DNA of 64,000 bases from an uncultured Paracoccaceae bacterium (GTDB lineage: Bacteria; Pseudomonadota; Alphaproteobacteria; Rhodobacterales; Rhodobacteraceae): positions 1 to 64,000 of the forward strand of contig CALSNT010000015.1 in assembly GCA_943787785.1 (NCBI GenBank). Reading direction: 5' to 3'. The notes beneath the pieces are model-generated. The model had not been told where the DNA came from. It saw nothing but the letters and a program-made list of their open reading frames with translations, and did not search any database. A program made the translations under genes and the position numbers. Shown here piece by piece: positions 8,762 to 18,868 of this stretch; the stretch's first letter is position 1, and each line of letters begins with the position of its first letter.

Positions 8762-9219
8762 CACTGACGCTGCGGATCAACGGCGCAGAACATGCGGTTA
8801 AGTCTGACGCAGACACGCCGCTGATTTTCGTGTTGCGCGACGAGTTGAAGCTGAAGGGCACCAAACTCGGCTGTGGTCTGGAGCAATGCGGTGCCTGCGC
8901 GGTGCTGGTAGACGGCAAGGCTGTACTGTCCTGTGTCACCGAGGCTGTGGCGTTCGAAGGCAAAGAGATCACGACGATCGAGGGTCTGGAGGCAACCGAG
9001 ATTGGTCGGCGGGTCCAGAACGCCTTTGTTCAAATGTCTGCCGCTCAATGCGGTTTTTGCACTGCCGGGCTGGTTGTCGCGTCAACGGCCCTATTGCAGG
9101 AAAACCCTGCGCCGGATCGCGCTGCTGCCGCCACCGCCCTGACACCGCATTTGTGCCGTTGCGGATCGCACCCACGCGTTTTGCAGGCCATCGAGCGCGC
9201 AACCAAGTCAGCCCTATGA
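8758..9219 (+). CDS. 2Fe-2S subunit of a molybdenum hydroxylase
   Basis: A 153-residue protein with the two expected cluster motifs: a plant ferredoxin-type set (CGLEQCGACAVLVDGKAVLSC) and the helical set (CGFC then CRC). This is the small subunit of xanthine dehydrogenase/isoquinoline oxidoreductase/nicotinate dehydrogenase-type enzymes. The GTG at 8758 overlaps the OsmC stop (GTGA) and has a GGGAGCG site upstream; an in-frame ATG at 8740 is an alternative. It passes electrons from the Mo subunit encoded next. No FAD subunit is present nearby, as in the two-subunit NicAB type. Confidence 0.9.
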   Translation: MTLTLRINGAEHAVKSDADTPLIFVLRDELKLKGTKLGCGLEQCGACAVLVDGKAVLSCVTEAVAFEGKEITTIEGLEATEIGRRVQNAFVQMSAAQCGFCTAGLVVASTALLQENPAPDRAAAATALTPHLCRCGSHPRVLQAIERATKSAL

Positions 9220-11322
9220 GCCTGAAGGCCCATCCCCTGGTCGCTGATTGGATCACCGCGCATCAGGGCCGCTTGCTGGTCCACACCGGCAAGGTGGACA
9301 TCGGCCAACGGATATCAACGGCACTTGCGCAGATTGCCCACGAAGAACTGACCATACCGTTGGACCAAATCGACATCGCCCCGGTCCGCACCGGCCATGC
9401 GCCAGATGAGGGGATGACATCGGGCAGCAACTCGGTCGAGCAATCTGGCAACGCAGTGCGGCGTGCCGCAGCGACGTTGAGGCGGCATCTGATTGGTCTG
9501 TTTGCCGACAGGCTGGGCGGCGCGCAAGCGGACTGTCAGATTGGTGACGGGGATCTGCGCTTGCTGGGCACCAATCACAGCGCAAGTGTGATCGATCTGA
9601 TCAGTGATGTCGCGCCCGATGTCGCAGTTGATCCTTCTGCGCCTGCACTTGCCAGACCGACCGGTGTGACACCGAAACTGACCCCGCGGAGCTTGACCCA
9701 GATAGTCACCGGTCGCTACAAATTTGTGCAAGATCTTGACGTTCCGGGCATGCTGCACGCCCGCGTCATCCGCCCGCCACACGCCAATGCACGTCTGGCC
9801 GAAATTTCGCCCGCCGCGGATCAGATCGTCGCCAAGGCGGGTCTACATCTGATCGTGGACGGCAGTTTCGTTGCCGTTGCCGGCGCCGGTGAATGGGCCG
9901 TGATCAAAGCGGCGCTGTCTTTGGCCAATTGCTGCGTTTGGGATCATGGCGACGGGCTACCCGAGGCCGATGTTTTTGAGAAACTCAAACCGGAGCAGGC
10001 CCTGCGATTTGCGGTAATTGACGGCACACCGACGGATCAGCCCATCCCGCAGCCTATCGACACCCCGGATTTTTCAGCCCGGTACGAGCGCCCCTATCAG
10101 ATGCACGGCGCGTTGGCGCCTTCGGCAGCGCTGGCGCATTGGACCGACGGGCGGCTGGAAATCCACTGCCATAGTCAGGGCGTTTATCCGCTCCGCGACA
10201 GCATCGTCGAAAGTCTTGGATTAACCCCGCCGCAAGTCACAATCACCCACGTTCCGGGGTCGGGTTGCTACGGCCACAACGGCGCCGATGACGCTGCGTT
10301 CGAGGCTGCGTTGGTCGCCCGGGCCATTCCCGGCACGCCGATCCTTCTGAAATGGACCCGCGAGGACGAGCACGCCTGGGAACCCTATGCCCCACCGATG
10401 GCCGTCGACTTGGCGGTGACCTTGAGTGGTGAACAGATATCCATCTATTCCGCTGAGGTCTTTAGTGACACGCACCGCGGCCGTCCCCGGCCCGGACCCA
10501 ATCAGGCCGGGCCGTCAAAGCTGTTGGCCAACCGTTTCCTGGAACAACCGATCAGCGCGCAACCCGCAACGCCCAACATGGGCCGTCAAGCCGGCATGCA
10601 CCGCAACCTCGAACCGATTTATGACTTTGCCAAAACCCGACTAATCAAAAACCTGATCCCAAATATCGCGCATCGCACATCGGCAATGCGATGCTTGGGC
10701 GGGGCGGCCAATATTTTTGCGCTGGAATGCTTCATGGACGAATTGGCGCAGCGTGCGAACCTCGATCCGATCGAGTTTCGCCGACGGTATCTGATCGAAT
10801 GCTCGCGACCTTGCTGTATTAGATGAATTGAATCGTCAGATCGGTGCTATCCCGAAATCTGCGGGCCGTGGCGTCGCTTATGCACAGTACAAAAATCAGA
10901 TGACGCGCGTCGGTATCTGCGTCGATATCAACATCAACGATCGCGCCGATATATCGCTGGTCAACGCGACAATTGTTGCCGACGCTGGGCGCGTGATTGA
11001 CTCAGATGGTTTGAGCGCTCAGCTCGAAGGCGGATTTATCCAAGCCGCGAGCTGGGCTCTTTATGAAAATGTCCAATGGGATCGCAGCGGAATCCAAAGC
11101 CGTGATTGGGACAGCTATCCAGTCATTCGGTTCGACAATATCCCCAAGATCAATGTGACAGTCCTTGATCAACCGACCGAGAAGTCGCTTGGCGCTGGTG
11201 AGGCTTCGCCTGGACCCGCCATTGCGGCAATCGGAAACGCAATTTACGATGCCATAGGACTTCGTATGCGCCGAATGCCTTTCGTACCAGATGAAATTTT
11301 GCAGATCGCGATTTCGGAATGA
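9216..11322 (+). pseudogene. Molybdopterin-binding hydroxylase subunit, frameshifted
   Basis: The frame from ATG 9216 encodes the large subunit of a two-subunit Mo hydroxylase. The N-terminal block RLLVHTGKVDIGQRISTALA resembles nicotinate dehydrogenase/isoquinoline oxidoreductase beta chains. The frame breaks near 10808 (after RRRYLIE) and continues in another frame from the residues RDLAVLDELNRQIG to 11322. The second part holds the active-site Glu of the GAGEASPGP motif, so the protein is inactive unless the shift is a sequence error. A loss of about two bases explains the break. Total coding length of about 700 residues fits the family. Confidence 0.8.
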
Positions 11323-11447
11323 TCACGAAGTTGGCCGGGAAACTCAAAAATTCTCGTGTCTGCCAATGCTTGCAAGCCTTCAATTGACACCAACCTAACC
11401 AGCGAGTGCGGCCTTCAGGCTGAACTGCGGCAAGTTGCGTTCGTCGA

Positions 11448-11455
11448 GATCAAGC
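11448..11455 (+). repeat. Left target-site duplication of the IS66 element
   Basis: GATCAAGC directly precedes the left terminal repeat and is repeated immediately after the right end at 13917-13924. Eight base pairs is the usual duplication length for IS66 elements. Confidence 0.9.
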
Positions 11456-11500
11456 GTGCCCGTTCGGCCAACCCGACCTACTCCGGCTGGGCGATCCCAG

Positions 11501-13021
11501 TTACGCTGCCTGAGCAGCGTAACGCCAGGGCAGCAGCTCGTCGATACGGTTGATCTTATGATCGGCGATTTGGGCGAGAACCCATGTGAGCCAGGCTTGG
11601 GGATCAACGTTGTTGAGCTTGGCGGTTTCGATCAGAGTGTAGGCAATGGCCATGGCTTTACCGCCTCGTTCTGAACCGGCAAAAAGCCAATTTTTCCTGC
11701 CAATGGCGACGGGTTTGACAGCGCGTTCGGCTGTGTTGTTATCTGCTTCCAGGCAACCGTGATCGAGGTAAGGACGCGCCTTTGGCATGCGGCCCAGGGC
11801 ATATCGGATGGCCTGCGCCAGTGGTGATTTGCCTGAGATTTTGGGGAGCTGTGCGTGAAGCCAAGCCTCCAGTTCATCAAATAGGGGTTTGGCCAGTTCC
11901 TGCCGCAGGGCGACGCGTTCTTCGGGTTGTCGGCCACGAGCCTCTTTCTCGACGCCATAAAGTTTGGCGATCCGGCGAATGGCTTCCTCGGCGATGGCGG
12001 AACCCTGCGCTGCGTGCATATCGACGAACTTGCGGCGCACGTGCGCCAAACAGGCCATCTCGCGGGCTTTGTCGGCCCCAAACACACCGTTAAAGCCGGA
12101 ATATCCATCCGCATGAACCCAACCCCTGTAGCCTGAGAGATGGCTGACTGGATGCTCGCCCTTTCGATCAATGGTGAACTGGTACCACGCACATGGTGGA
12201 GACTGACCCGCCCAGGGTCGTTCATCCCGAACATAGGTCCAGACCCTCGCGATCTTGGTCTTCTTGTTGCCGGGCGCTTGCATCTTCACGGGCGTATCAT
12301 CCGCGAACAGGGCATCGCCGCCACGCACCACGCGCCCAATGGCGTCGGCCAAAGGTTCCAGCAGCGCCGTGGATCGGCCCACCCAATCGGCCATGGTTGA
12401 GCGATCCAGATCGATCCCTTCACGGGCATAGATTTGCGACTGGCGATATAACGGCAGGTGATCGGCGTATTTGCTGACCAGCACATGGGCCAGAAGGCCG
12501 GGGCCTGGTCTGCCGCGCTCGATGGGTCGAGATGGAAGCGGCGCCTGGCATATTGCCTCGCAACACGAACACGCCATGCGGGGCCGGACGATCCGGTTCA
12601 CCACAAACCGACCCGGAACATATTCCAATTCCTCGGTGACATCCTCACCCAGCGTCTTCAGCGAACCGCCACAGCGATTGCAGTCGTCGCCCGGCGACAG
12701 AACTTCTTCATGCCGATCCAGATGATCGGGCAACGGCTTGCGGCTGTGCTGGCGGGCGGGTTTGTCGGCGTCGGTGGAATCTGGTGACGGTGCGGCCTGC
12801 TTTTCGGCAGCCTCGGCAATCTCTTCTTCTTCCGCGAAGGCCAGATTAAGCTGATCCAGGCTTTCGGACTTCGACCCAAACCGATGCCGGTTGTGCCCCG
12901 CAAGCTGGTGCTTCAGCTTCTCGATCATCAGGGCCTGCGACTTCACCTCAGCGGCCAATAGCTTGCTGACAGCCCGTAACTCTGACGGGTCTTCTGGCAG
13001 GGCATCGAAGTCTCTCAGCAT
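11501..13021 (-). CDS. tnpC: IS66 transposase TnpC
   Basis: A 506-residue transposase. It has an N-terminal coiled-coil region ([26 protein letters not shown]), a zinc-binding segment (CNRCGGSLK, with CSCCEAICQ further on), the DDE catalytic domain ([21 protein letters not shown]) and the C-terminal [24 protein letters not shown] block typical of IS66. The length matches full-length TnpC. Confidence 0.97.
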   Translation of the reverse strand: MLRDFDALPEDPSELRAVSKLLAAEVKSQALMIEKLKHQLAGHNRHRFGSKSESLDQLNLAFAEEEEIAEAAEKQAAPSPDSTDADKPARQHSRKPLPDHLDRHEEVLSPGDDCNRCGGSLKTLGEDVTEELEYVPGRFVVNRIVRPRMACSCCEAICQAPLPSRPIERGRPGPGLLAHVLVSKYADHLPLYRQSQIYAREGIDLDRSTMADWVGRSTALLEPLADAIGRVVRGGDALFADDTPVKMQAPGNKKTKIARVWTYVRDERPWAGQSPPCAWYQFTIDRKGEHPVSHLSGYRGWVHADGYSGFNGVFGADKAREMACLAHVRRKFVDMHAAQGSAIAEEAIRRIAKLYGVEKEARGRQPEERVALRQELAKPLFDELEAWLHAQLPKISGKSPLAQAIRYALGRMPKARPYLDHGCLEADNNTAERAVKPVAIGRKNWLFAGSERGGKAMAIAYTLIETAKLNNVDPQAWLTWVLAQIADHKINRIDELLPWRYAAQAA

Positions 13022-13091
13022 GGCTGATCCTATAACAGATCAGCGCATCCCAGAGAATCCACAAAGTACCAATTGTCTCAGGTTTATTGCC

Positions 13092-13439
13092 CTATCCGAC
13101 GCTTAACGGACGCCAGGTCTTCTTCGGCATCCGCCAGTCGATCCCTTCCAGCAACATCGCCAATTGCGCGCCAGATACGTTGATCTTGCCGTCCTTGGCA
13201 GCAGGCCAGACAAACCGGCCCTTCTCCAGCCGTTTGCTGAACAGGCAGGCACCCTGGCTATCCCACCAGATGATCTTCAGCAGATCACCGCGCCTGCCAC
13301 GGAACACAAACAGGTGGCCGGAATACGGATCGAGCGCCAGGGTCTTCTCAGCCTGCGCTGCCAGCGTATTAAACCCCCGTCGCATGTCCGTCACTCCAGC
13401 CGCCAACCAGACCCGCGTGTTGCTGGGAACCGGGATCAT
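13092..13439 (-). CDS. tnpB: IS66 accessory protein TnpB (Orf2)
   Basis: A 115-residue protein with the IS66 Orf2 signature: [20 protein letters not shown], then [20 protein letters not shown] and the end block YRLPKKTW-like [10 protein letters not shown]. It is required with TnpA and TnpC for IS66 transposition. Its start overlaps the end of tnpA by 4 bp. Confidence 0.95.
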   Translation of the reverse strand: MIPVPSNTRVWLAAGVTDMRRGFNTLAAQAEKTLALDPYSGHLFVFRGRRGDLLKIIWWDSQGACLFSKRLEKGRFVWPAAKDGKINVSGAQLAMLLEGIDWRMPKKTWRPLSVG

Positions 13440-13843
13440 GCCATCAGCCCCTTCAGCAATCGCCCCAGAGCCTCAGGATCAAACCCACCCTCGACGCTGA
13501 TCCGATGACCACCTGCTAGCTCAATCTCGATACGACCTTTGTTGGATGCCGGGCCAAAGTTCCGTTCAAGTCGCGGCGTCATTGGCACCGACAATGGCGG
13601 CGGATCAGGCGCAACGACATCCACACAAATCTCGACTGGCAGGAAAGTCGTCTCTTCAGCTTCAATGATCCCAGGCACAAACCGAGGGTCCTTCAGCCAC
13701 TTGAAGATCAGATTGGCATTCACCGCATAGCGCCGACCAACCTGCGCAACCGACACACCCGGCATCGTCGTCTGCTGGCAGATCTCGCGCTTCTCCCCAT
13801 CCGACCAAGTTCGCTTCTTCCGCCTGCCCATAGAGTGCCTCAT
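13436..13843 (-). CDS. tnpA: IS66 accessory protein TnpA (Orf1)
   Basis: A 135-residue protein with an N-terminal helix-turn-helix ([37 protein letters not shown]), the IS66/IS3-type OrfA DNA-binding module. ATG 13843 is preferred. A GTG at 13867 is in frame, but the bases between form a GTGTCCAC/GTGGACAC hairpin that looks regulatory. Confidence 0.92.
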   Translation of the reverse strand: MRHSMGRRKKRTWSDGEKREICQQTTMPGVSVAQVGRRYAVNANLIFKWLKDPRFVPGIIEAEETTFLPVEICVDVVAPDPPPLSVPMTPRLERNFGPASNKGRIEIELAGGHRISVEGGFDPEALGRLLKGLMA

Positions 13844-13916
13844 GGTGTCCACTACGATGGTGGACACCTAAATTACTCCCTCAGGCCGCGTTAGGTGGGG
13901 TTCGTCGGACGCTCAC

Positions 13917-13924
13917 GATCAAGC
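13917..13924 (+). repeat. Right target-site duplication of the IS66 element
   Basis: GATCAAGC, identical to 11448-11455, follows the right terminal repeat directly. Confidence 0.9.
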
Positions 13925-14646
13925 GCTGCGAGCAGATGTTCCAAATGGCTGTGCATCAGGTCTGCGGCGCGGGTCCCATCGCCGTTTCGCAATCGCCTCG
14001 ACCAGCGATTCATGTGCGTGCTGTTCGCAAAGGGCGCTTTCGCGCCTCCAATAGAGCGCGATGATCAGCGACGAGCGGGCAATCAGAGCTTCGACTAATG
14101 CCGGCCAATGGTGGTTTGATCGGCAATCCGGGCAATCTCGACATGGAACAGGCCCGACAGGTGCAGCGCTTTCCCGCTGTCGGATTTCGCCAAGGCCGCA
14201 TGTTCCTTTCTGATGTGTTTCGTGCAGCCGTCTGATATCGGATTTGGTCGCCCGGTTCGCCGCGCTTTCGGCCATCCGCGGCTCGACCAACGCGCGCGCC
14301 TCGAAGACTTCGTTCGCCTCGCGCACTGAGGGCTGCGCAACGAAAGCACCCCGGTTCCGGCGGACCTCCACCAGGTGCAGATGGGCAAGTGAATGCAACG
14401 CGGCCCGGATAATTGTGCGCGATACGCTGAAAATCTCGCTCAACTCGTCCTCTCCCAGCTTTGCCCCGGGGGCTATTCGATGCTGGTGGATGGCGACGAT
14501 CAGCGCCTCGGTCACCTCTGCGGTCTGAAGTTTTCGATCCGTGATGACCGGCTTCTCCTGTGGTGCTTTGCATCTGAATAACCCTGGGCAGAAGGCGATG
14601 AAAGTCGCGGCTGTTGCGGCTGGTGTTGTCCGCAATCTGGCACTAG

Positions 14647-14660
14647 TGTTGTGTACAACA
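14647..14660. promoter_or_regulatory. Palindromic candidate operator TGTTGT-GT-ACAACA
   Basis: A perfect 6-2-6 dyad between the disrupted GntR gene and the divergent ABC transporter genes. FCD-type GntR regulators commonly bind TTGT...ACAA half sites. The AT-rich segment that follows may hold the transporter promoter. Binding is inferred. Confidence 0.55.
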
Positions 14661-14799
14661 TCTTGCGCGATTTTTCATCATTTTTGCTTGTATGTGAACA
14701 TTAATCCGGCAAGACTCCGTTTTGATTGAGAAACGCTGGATCCTGCTGCTCGTCAAATATCCGGCGATCTCAGTCTACGTGCGTGGGCGGGGAGAACGC

Positions 14800-15788
14800 G
14801 TGACAACACAAAATACCGATCTTGAACTGGTGAATGTCACCAAGCGCTACGGCACTGCCGTGGCCGTGGATAACGTATCAGCCATCATTTCCAGCCGAAT
14901 TCCTACACCTGCCTTCTTGGCCCGTCGGGTGCGGCAAGTCATCGACATTGCGGATGATCGCGGGGCACGAGATTGTCACTGAAGGATCGATCCTGCTGGC
15001 GGGCAAGGATATTTCGAACCTGCCCCCGGCGAAACGCGGCACGGCGATGATGTTCCAGAACTACGCGCTGTTCCCGCATCTGAGCGTCGCCGACAACGTC
15101 GCCTTCAGCCTGAAAATGAAGGGCGTCGGCAAGGAAGACCGTCTGGCCAGGGCGGCCAGATGCTGGAACTGGTTCGATATGTCCAGCCTGTCCGACCGGT
15201 TACCAGCCCAGCTGTCCGGCGGCCAGCAACAGCGGGTCGCCCTGGCCCGCGCCTTGATCACCAGCCCGCAGGCCTTGCTGCTTGATGAGCCGCTGTCCGC
15301 TCTCGACCCGTTCCTGCGCTCTCGCATGCGCGGCGAGTTGAAGAAGCTGCAGCGCGAATTGGGCATCGGCTTTCTTCATGTCACCCACGGTCAGGACGAG
15401 GCGCTGGCCCTGGCCGACGAGATTGTCGTGATGAACGACGCGGTAATCGAACAGGCAGGCCCGCGCACGCGAGGTCTTCAACGCCCCGAAAACCAAATTC
15501 GTCGCCCAGTTCATCGGCGGCCACAACGTCATCGTCCTGCCGGAAGGCGACTGTTGCGGTTCGACCGATCGCCGTGTCAACAGCCCTGTGAAAGACGGCC
15601 GTTTCGAAGCCCGCGTTCTGGCGGTCGAGTATCAGGGAAACCACGTGTCTCTTCTGGCAAGGATGACGGGAGACCAGGAAGTGACTGCCCTGATCCCCGA
15701 CGCCGAATTTTTCGGCAACCCGCATAATCCCGGCGATCAGATTGGGCTGAATTGGGACCAGAAGAACCAACACCAACTCAATGCATGA
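14800..15788 (+). pseudogene. PotA-like ABC transporter ATPase, several frameshifts
   Basis: GTG 14800, with a GGGGAGA site upstream, opens a spermidine/putrescine-type ATPase (LELVNVTKRYGTAVAVDNVSA). The Walker A region (14893-14935) is scrambled by several single-base indels but is recognisable as GPSG-GKSSTLRMIAG. Signature [15 protein letters not shown] and Walker [14 protein letters not shown] follow in frame. Two compensating indels lie near 15158-15175, and an extra base near 15465 moves the C-terminal TOBE domain to a third frame ending at 15788. Conservation on both sides of every indel favours sequence errors. The ATPase energises the transporter with the next three genes. Confidence 0.8.
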
Positions 15789-15821
15789 CCTACGACCCAT
15801 ATCACTGAAAAGGAGAGACGA

Positions 15822-17090
15822 ATGTCACGTTACACCAAAAGAAATGGCCTCAGCCGGCGAACGCTGCTGAAAACCGGCGTTGCGGCCGCGGCAGGCACGC
15901 TTGCCGCGCCGATGGTTTGGGCGCAGTCTAATATCGTCCTGCGACAGGCCGGAACGGGCGTGTCGGCGTTCAACGAGATTGCCGCAAAGGCGCAGGAAGA
16001 TCTGGGCATCACGCTGGAAATGACCGCGCTGGATTCCGACAGCGTCACCCAGCGGGTCGCCACCCAGCCCGATAGCTTTGACATTGCGGACATCGAATAC
16101 TGGATCTGCAAGAAGGTCTGGCCGACAGGCAACCTGCAGGCGATGGACACGTCCAAAATCGCCAACTACGACAAGATTGCCGGGACGTTCCGCAGCGGCA
16201 AATTGACCCCGACCAGCGAGATTGCGCAGGGCACGGCCCCGCACACCGTTGGCTTTGTTGAAGGCGCGAACGGGAAAGAGTTTGTGAACAACGAATCCGG
16301 TTGGATGACCCTGATCCCGACAATCTACAACGCCGACACGCTGGGCATCCGCCCCGACCTGATCGGTCGTCCGATCAACAACTGGCACGAGCTGCTGAAT
16401 CCCGAATTTAGGGGCAAAGCTTCGATCCTCGATATCTCGTCCATCGGGATCATGGACATGTCGATGGTTGTCGAGTCGATGGGCGAATACATGTATCCCG
16501 ACAAGGGAAACATGACCAAGGAAGAGATTGACCTGACCCTCGGCATCTTCACCGAAGCCAAGAAAAACGGCCAGTTCCGCGCCTTCTGGAAATCGTTTGA
16601 TGAAAGCGTCAACCTGATGGCCTCGGGCGAGGTTGTCATCCAGTCGATGTGGTCGCCCGCGATCACCGCTGTGCGCAGCCAGGGCATCCCATGTGTCTAT
16701 CAGCCGCTTGAGGAGGGTTATCGCTCCTGGGGTGGCGGCATGGGGCTGGCGGCCAGCCTTGAAGGAGCCAAACTGGATGCGGCCTATGAGTACATCAATT
16801 GGTATCTGTCCGGTTGGGTCGGCGGCTTCTTGATGCGTCAAGGCTATTACTCGGCTGTTCCAGAAACCTCGAAGTTGTTCATGTCGGACGACGAATGGGG
16901 CTTCTGGTACGAGGGCAAGGAAAGCCAAGGCGACATCGTAAGCCCGAATGGCACCAAGCTGGAAGGTCCGGGCGTCGTTCGCGATGGCGGCTCGTTCTTC
17001 GACCGGATGGGTGCGGTTGCCTGCTGGAACTCGGTCATGGACGAGAACCAGTACATGGTCCGCAAGTGGAACGAGTTCATCGCGGCCTAA
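15822..17090 (+). CDS. PotD-like extracellular solute-binding protein
   Basis: A 422-residue binding protein with a Tat signal peptide (SRRTLLKTGVAAAAGTLAAP). The mature part is a type 2 periplasmic-binding fold of the PotD/PotF group (for example TLIPTIYNADTLGI, NNWHELLNPEFRGKASILD, WGGGMGLAASLEGAK). An AGGAGAG site precedes ATG 15822. It sits between the PotA-like ATPase and two permease genes. Given the racemase and hydantoinase genes downstream, the ligand may be a cyclic or linear ureide, not a polyamine. Confidence 0.88.
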   Translation: MSRYTKRNGLSRRTLLKTGVAAAAGTLAAPMVWAQSNIVLRQAGTGVSAFNEIAAKAQEDLGITLEMTALDSDSVTQRVATQPDSFDIADIEYWICKKVWPTGNLQAMDTSKIANYDKIAGTFRSGKLTPTSEIAQGTAPHTVGFVEGANGKEFVNNESGWMTLIPTIYNADTLGIRPDLIGRPINNWHELLNPEFRGKASILDISSIGIMDMSMVVESMGEYMYPDKGNMTKEEIDLTLGIFTEAKKNGQFRAFWKSFDESVNLMASGEVVIQSMWSPAITAVRSQGIPCVYQPLEEGYRSWGGGMGLAASLEGAKLDAAYEYINWYLSGWVGGFLMRQGYYSAVPETSKLFMSDDEWGFWYEGKESQGDIVSPNGTKLEGPGVVRDGGSFFDRMGAVACWNSVMDENQYMVRKWNEFIAA

Positions 17091-17109
17091 AGCACAGCCA
17101 CAAATCACG

Positions 17110-17135
17110 GCGAGGGCGCAGTAGTGCGCCCTCGC
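17110..17135 (+). terminator. Hairpin after the solute-binding protein gene
   Basis: An 11-bp perfect stem (GCGAGGGCGCA/TGCGCCCTCGC) with a GTAG loop lies 20 bp after the stop codon, with no T-run. It is placed like the hairpin after the TctC-like gene and probably raises the level of binding protein relative to the permeases. Confidence 0.55.
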
Positions 17136-17163
17136 ACGCGCCCTGACAAGTCTGCCAGTTAGA

Positions 17164-18029
17164 ATGAAGAACCTATTAAACAAGAACTCTGTCACTGGCT
17201 GGCTTATGGTGTCGCCACTGGCGCTGGTGCTGTCGATCTTCCTGGTGCTGCCGATCATCATGATCGTGATCGTCAGCTTCTGGCAGGCTACCGAGTTTTC
17301 GATCATCCCGGCGTTTCAGTTCGACAATTACGAGTTCTTGTTCGGCTCTCCGGTTACTTACACGGTCTTCGTCAACACCTTCAAATACGCAATCCTGACG
17401 TGGGTATTCACTTTCCTGATCGGCTTCACCGTGGCCTACTATCTTGCCTTTCACATCCGCAGCCTGACCTGGCAGAGTCGCGCTGTTCCTGCTGTGTACG
17501 ATCCCGTTCCTGACCTCGAACATCATCCGTATGATCAGCTGGATTCCGTTTCTGGGCCGCAACGGGATCGCCAATTCGACGCTGATTTCCTGGGGGGTCA
17601 TCGACGAACCGCTCGAATGGCTTTTGTTCAGCGACTTCTCGGTCGTGCTGGCCTTTGTGCACATTTACACGCTGTTTATGGTGGTGCCGATCTTCAATAC
17701 GATGATGCGGATCGACAAATCCCTGATCGAGGCGGCGCGCGACGGCGGCGCCAACGGTGCCCAGACCCTGTGGAACGTCATCCTGCCCCTGACCAAACCC
17801 GGGCATCATGATCGGTACGATCTTTGTTGTCACGCTTGTGATGGGCGATTTCTTCACCGTGCGGATCATGTCGGGCAGCCAGTCGGCGAATGTCGGACGG
17901 CTGATCTCCAACGATATCTCGCTGCTGCAATACCCCTCCGCCTCGGCCACTGCGATCATTCTGCTGCTGACGGTGCTGATCGTGATCGGCATCCTGCTGA
18001 AGTTCGTCGACATCAGAAAGGAGCTTTGA
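17164..18029 (+). pseudogene. PotB-like ABC permease, two frameshifts
   Basis: The N-terminal frame carries membrane helices starting SVTGWLMVSPLALVLSIFLVLPI. An extra base near 17473 (after RSLTWQ) shifts to the frame with ALFLLCTIPFLTSNIIRMIS and the inner-membrane EAA loop (SLIEAARDGGANGAQTLWNVILPLTKPG). A second extra base in the G-run near 17800 shifts again to the C-terminal helices, ending VDIRKEL at 18029. Without the two insertions a normal permease of about 288 residues results. Probably sequence errors. Confidence 0.8.
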
Positions 18030-18868
18030 ATGGAGCCGCGCTCCAAGTCATTCTACGCCTGACGGTATTCTTCGTGCTGTTCATCATGTTCCTTTACGGC
18101 CCCACCCTCACCATCGGCATCCTGTCGTTTCAGGGTCCTGGCGGAGGCCTGACTTTCCCGATGCGCGGGGTGTCTTTGCATTGGTTCTACAACCTGTTCG
18201 AACAGCAGGCCGTCGGAGACATTTGGGGCAGTTTCCGTCGCAGCCTGACGCTGGGCTTGATGGTCATGGTGACCACCATCGTCGTGTCGGTAATGGGCGG
18301 GCTGGCGTTTCGCAAAAAATTTCCCGGCTCGACGATCCTGTTCTATCTGATCGTCACGGCACTGGTGATCCCATCGATCCTGATTTCCCTCGGCGTCGGG
18401 CTTCTGTTCAGCCAGGCGGGAATCAACGTGCATTGGTCAACCTCGGGCTATGGCGCACAACTGACCTGGACGCTGCCCTTTGGCCTGTTAATCATGTTCG
18501 CCGTCTTCAACCGCTTTGACAAAAGCTATGAGGAAGCCGCGCGCGATCAGGGCGCAACCGCCTGGCAGACGATCCGCTTTGTGGTGTTGCCAATCATCGC
18601 GCCGTCACTGATTGGGGTCGCCCTGTTCGGCTTTACGCTCAGCTACGACGAATTCGCCCGCACGCTGTTGACCTCGGGCAGCCGAAACACCCTGCCGCTG
18701 GAAATCTACGGGATGACCACAAACGTCACCTCCCCTGTACTCTACGCACTCGGCACCCTGACAACGATGTTTTCACTGATCGTGATCGTGGTGTTTCTGG
18801 CCGTCACGCTATGGGCCACCCAGCGTCGCGCAAGGGCAGGAAATGACGCGGGCAAAGGCATGGTATGA
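18030..18868 (+). pseudogene. PotC-like ABC permease, one frameshift near the start
   Basis: ATG 18030 follows GAAAGGAG and adjoins the preceding stop. Its frame (MEPRSKSFYA) meets a stop after ten codons because one C seems to be missing near 18059. The continuing frame LTVFFVLFIMFLYGPTLTIG runs to 18868 with six membrane segments and the EAA motif SYEEAARDQGATAWQTIRFVVLPII. The gene stop overlaps the racemase start (ATGA), linking transporter and catabolic enzymes in one operon. Confidence 0.8.

Larger units (their letters stand above)
11456..13916 (-). mobile_element. Complete IS66-family element, 2461 bp
   Basis: The left end reads GTGCCCGTTCGGCCAACCCG. The right end, reverse-complemented, reads GTGAGCGTCCGACGAACCCC. 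They match at most of about 24 positions, and both continue into ACCTA. Between them lie the three genes tnpA, tnpB and tnpC on the reverse strand, all open. Flanking GATCAAGC duplications show a recent simple transposition into the GntR gene. Nothing indicates damage, so the element may still be active. Confidence 0.92.
11395..14635 (-). pseudogene. GntR/FCD regulator disrupted by IS66 and by frameshifts
   Basis: The N-terminal part (14635 down to about 14240) encodes a GntR helix-turn-helix (PGAKLGEDELSEIFSVSRTIIRAAL). The FCD part is readable only by switching frames: at about 14210 (block KEHAALAKSDSGKALHLSGLFHVEIARIAD), back near 14100, and again near 14000 (GDGTRAADLMHSHLEHLLAALD). It is then cut by the IS66 element. 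The last residues (LDERNLPQFSLKAALAG) continue on the far side and end at 11395. Removing the IS66 and one target copy joins the two parts in frame. The gene is divergent from the ABC transporter it presumably controlled. The start at 14635 is uncertain. Confidence 0.8.

Noticed and set aside
15825-17306. A 493-residue open frame on the reverse strand
   Set aside because: It is the exact antisense of the PotD-like gene, caused by high GC codon bias; no domain or ribosome site is visible.
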